NCBI GenBank assembly: GCA_038244055.1
Contig: JBBRTW010000125.1
Coordinates: forward strand, 1 to 16,110
Source: DASPKW01 sp038244055
GTDB lineage: Bacteria > Planctomycetota > Phycisphaerae > Tepidisphaerales > Tepidisphaeraceae
Reading direction: 5' to 3'
DNA length: 16,110 nucleotides
Made by a program: the position numbers and the translations under genes. Below are positions 14,717 through 16,110 of this stretch, in pieces; within the stretch, counting starts at the first letter, position 1; every line of letters begins with the position of its first letter. The notes under the pieces were generated by a model. That model saw only the letters and a program-made list of their open reading frames with translations. It was not told the DNA's origin and searched no databases.

Positions 14717-16110
14717 ATGTCAGGCGATCCCGCTCAATCAACTCCTGCACGATTAGCTGTCGTTGCGCTGGCTGGCTACGCGCTGCTGGGCGGCGTCACC
14801 TCCTTCCTCGGCTGGGCGCTGGATATCCGCCAACTTGCCGATTGGGACCATGACGGCATCGCCATTCAGCCCAACGCGACCGTGTGCACCATCCTGAGCG
14901 GTTTGGGGCTCATCCTGCTGAGCTGGCGCCGTCACCGCGCCGCCTCCGTTTGTGGTTTTATCCTCGCCCTCATCGCAGCGGCGACGCTGTTTGAACATGT
15001 CACCCGGATCGATCTGGGCATCGATTCGCTCCTCCTGTTCGGCCGCCAGTGGGGACAGGTGGGTGTGCTGGCGCCCGGGCGAATGGGTCCACCCGGCATG
15101 CTGTGCTGGACACTCCTGGGCGCGGCCATCGTGCTCTCGTCGCGGGTTGAAAAGCCTGCTCTGCAACGCTGGGCCATCCCGCTGGGCCTGATGACCCTGG
15201 CCCTCAGCCTGCTGTCCCTGATTGGGTATCTCTACCAGGTGGATGTCCTCTACAGCCTGCCGCGCCGCAGCTTGATCGCGCTTCAGGCCGCGACCTTCAT
15301 CCTGGCCGCCTCTCTGGCGATCATCATCCACCAGCCCCACCGCGAGCCGATGCGCACGCTGCTGGACCGCGGCAGCGCGGGCATCCTCGCCCGCCGATTG
15401 CTGCCCTGGATGGTGTTGGCCCCCGTTGCGCTGGGGTATGCATCCGTGCAGGGGCAGCGGGCCGGCTTGGTCAAAGCCGATATGGGCACGGCCCTGTTGG
15501 TTCTTTGCCTGCTCATCCTCCTGCTCCCGCAGAAGTGGTACACGCTGCGCGCGGTGCGACGTCACGAGCAGGTGGAGAAGCAGCGCGAGACGTTCATCCG
15601 CGGCCTCCTCGGCAGCATCAGCGATGGGTTCTTCGCCGTGGACAAGGACTGGCGCTTCACGTTCATCAATGAGGATATGGCCCAGCGCACCGGGCGGCCC
15701 CTCTCCGCGGTGCTGGGCATGAACAGCCGGGAGGTGCTCCCCGACGCCGTCGGCAACGAGTCACACACGCCATTGCACCGCGCGATGAGTCAGCGCATCG
15801 CCGTTGAATACGAGGTGTTCGACCAGTCATGCCAGCGCTGGTTCCTCGACAAGGCCTACCCCACCGCCGATGGCGGGCTATCCGTCTATTCCCGCGACAT
15901 CACCGAGCAAAGACGCGGCGAGGAAACCCTCGCGCGCAACCGCCGGCTGCTTCTTGACCTGGTCGAGCGCTGCCCGTTCGGCATTTACATCGTCGATTCA
16001 TCGTTCTGCATCACGATGATAAACCACGGCTCGCAGGCCGGCGCGTTCGCCAACGTGCGCCCGGTCATCGGCCGGCGCTTCGACGAGGCGATTCGAATCA
16101 TCTGGCCCCA
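14717..16110 (+). CDS. Multi-pass membrane sensor with PAS domains, probably a histidine kinase (3' end outside window)
   Basis: The frame is open from ATG 14717 to the right edge, 464 codons with no stop. About eight hydrophobic segments fall near residues 12-34, 55-70, 74-92, 126-142, 152-172, 186-205, 228-243 and 256-272. The membrane module contains three related stretches (QPNATVCTILSGLGLILL at 51-68, MGPPGMLCWTLLGAAIVL at 123-140 and a third at 185-204), a pattern known in sensor kinases. A first PAS domain spans about 295-400 (GFFAVDKDWRFTFINEDMA, ending in the PAC motif YSRDITEQ), followed by a short helix and a second PAS beginning near 411 (CPFGIYIVDSSF). The output domain is not in the window; histidine kinase is most likely, with diguanylate cyclase the alternative. 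No clear ribosome site precedes ATG 14717; GTG 14711 is an alternative start. Confidence 0.85.
   Translation, partial: MSGDPAQSTPARLAVVALAGYALLGGVTSFLGWALDIRQLADWDHDGIAIQPNATVCTILSGLGLILLSWRRHRAASVCGFILALIAAATLFEHVTRIDLGIDSLLLFGRQWGQVGVLAPGRMGPPGMLCWTLLGAAIVLSSRVEKPALQRWAIPLGLMTLALSLLSLIGYLYQVDVLYSLPRRSLIALQAATFILAASLAIIIHQPHREPMRTLLDRGSAGILARRLLPWMVLAPVALGYASVQGQRAGLVKADMGTALLVLCLLILLLPQKWYTLRAVRRHEQVEKQRETFIRGLLGSISDGFFAVDKDWRFTFINEDMAQRTGRPLSAVLGMNSREVLPDAVGNESHTPLHRAMSQRIAVEYEVFDQSCQRWFLDKAYPTADGGLSVYSRDITEQRRGEETLARNRRLLLDLVERCPFGIYIVDSSFCITMINHGSQAGAFANVRPVIGRRFDEAIRIIWP

Noticed and set aside
14202..14750. Overlapping frames on both strands in the fumC-sensor gap
   Set aside because: Their sequence is explained by hairpins, C-tracts and repeats; there is no ribosome site or domain.
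14753..15565. 270-residue frame antisense to the sensor gene
   Set aside because: Glutamine/arginine-rich without a domain; the plus-strand frame has membrane segments and PAS motifs.

Overview
The window is a GC-rich bacterial chromosome segment that most likely comes from a planctomycete, with Phycisphaerae-like lineages the best guess. Three things suggest this. There is an adjacent pair made of a large DUF1587/DUF1592/DUF1588/DUF1585 protein with two c-type haem motifs and a Tat-exported DUF1552 protein. There are several large secreted beta-helix, beta-propeller and multi-domain proteins. The intergenic spaces are filled with short degenerate repeats. Verrucomicrobiota or Acidobacteriota cannot be excluded from sequence reading alone.

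Layout. (1) Positions 1-6723 hold a co-directional run of exported proteins: a 5'-cut parallel beta-helix protein, a truncated nucleoside-hydrolase copy, a beta-propeller protein with an EF-hand-like loop, and a full 778-residue nucleoside hydrolase fused to discoidin-like, Ig-like and beta-sandwich modules. The truncated and full hydrolases are close paralogues flanking the propeller gene. (2) Positions 7015-11055 hold the DUF1592-type dihaem protein and the DUF1552 protein, a typical planctomycete pair of unknown biochemical role. (3) Positions 11316-12527 (minus strand) encode a protein with two probable Mog1/PsbP-like domains joined by a repeat-derived linker. It is divergent from (4) a class II fumarase, fumC, at 12621-14063. 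(5) Positions 14064-14716 are non-coding and full of hairpins. (6) From 14717 to the right edge runs an open frame for a multi-pass membrane sensor with PAS domains; it continues out of the window.

The most unusual feature is a dispersed repeat family with a seven-base period. It appears between the DUF1592 and DUF1552 genes, on both sides of a perfect hairpin after the DUF1552 gene, after fumC, and inside the minus-strand coding region. In that last case the DNA period produces a seven-residue protein repeat. An 18-base core recurs three times, twice as an inverted pair around the hairpin.

Functionally, the left block looks like extracellular polymer or nucleoside scavenging. The centre is a planctomycete cell-surface/periplasmic pair of unknown function. 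The right part is core metabolism (TCA cycle) next to a signalling gene. I see no defence system, CRISPR array, tRNA or rRNA.
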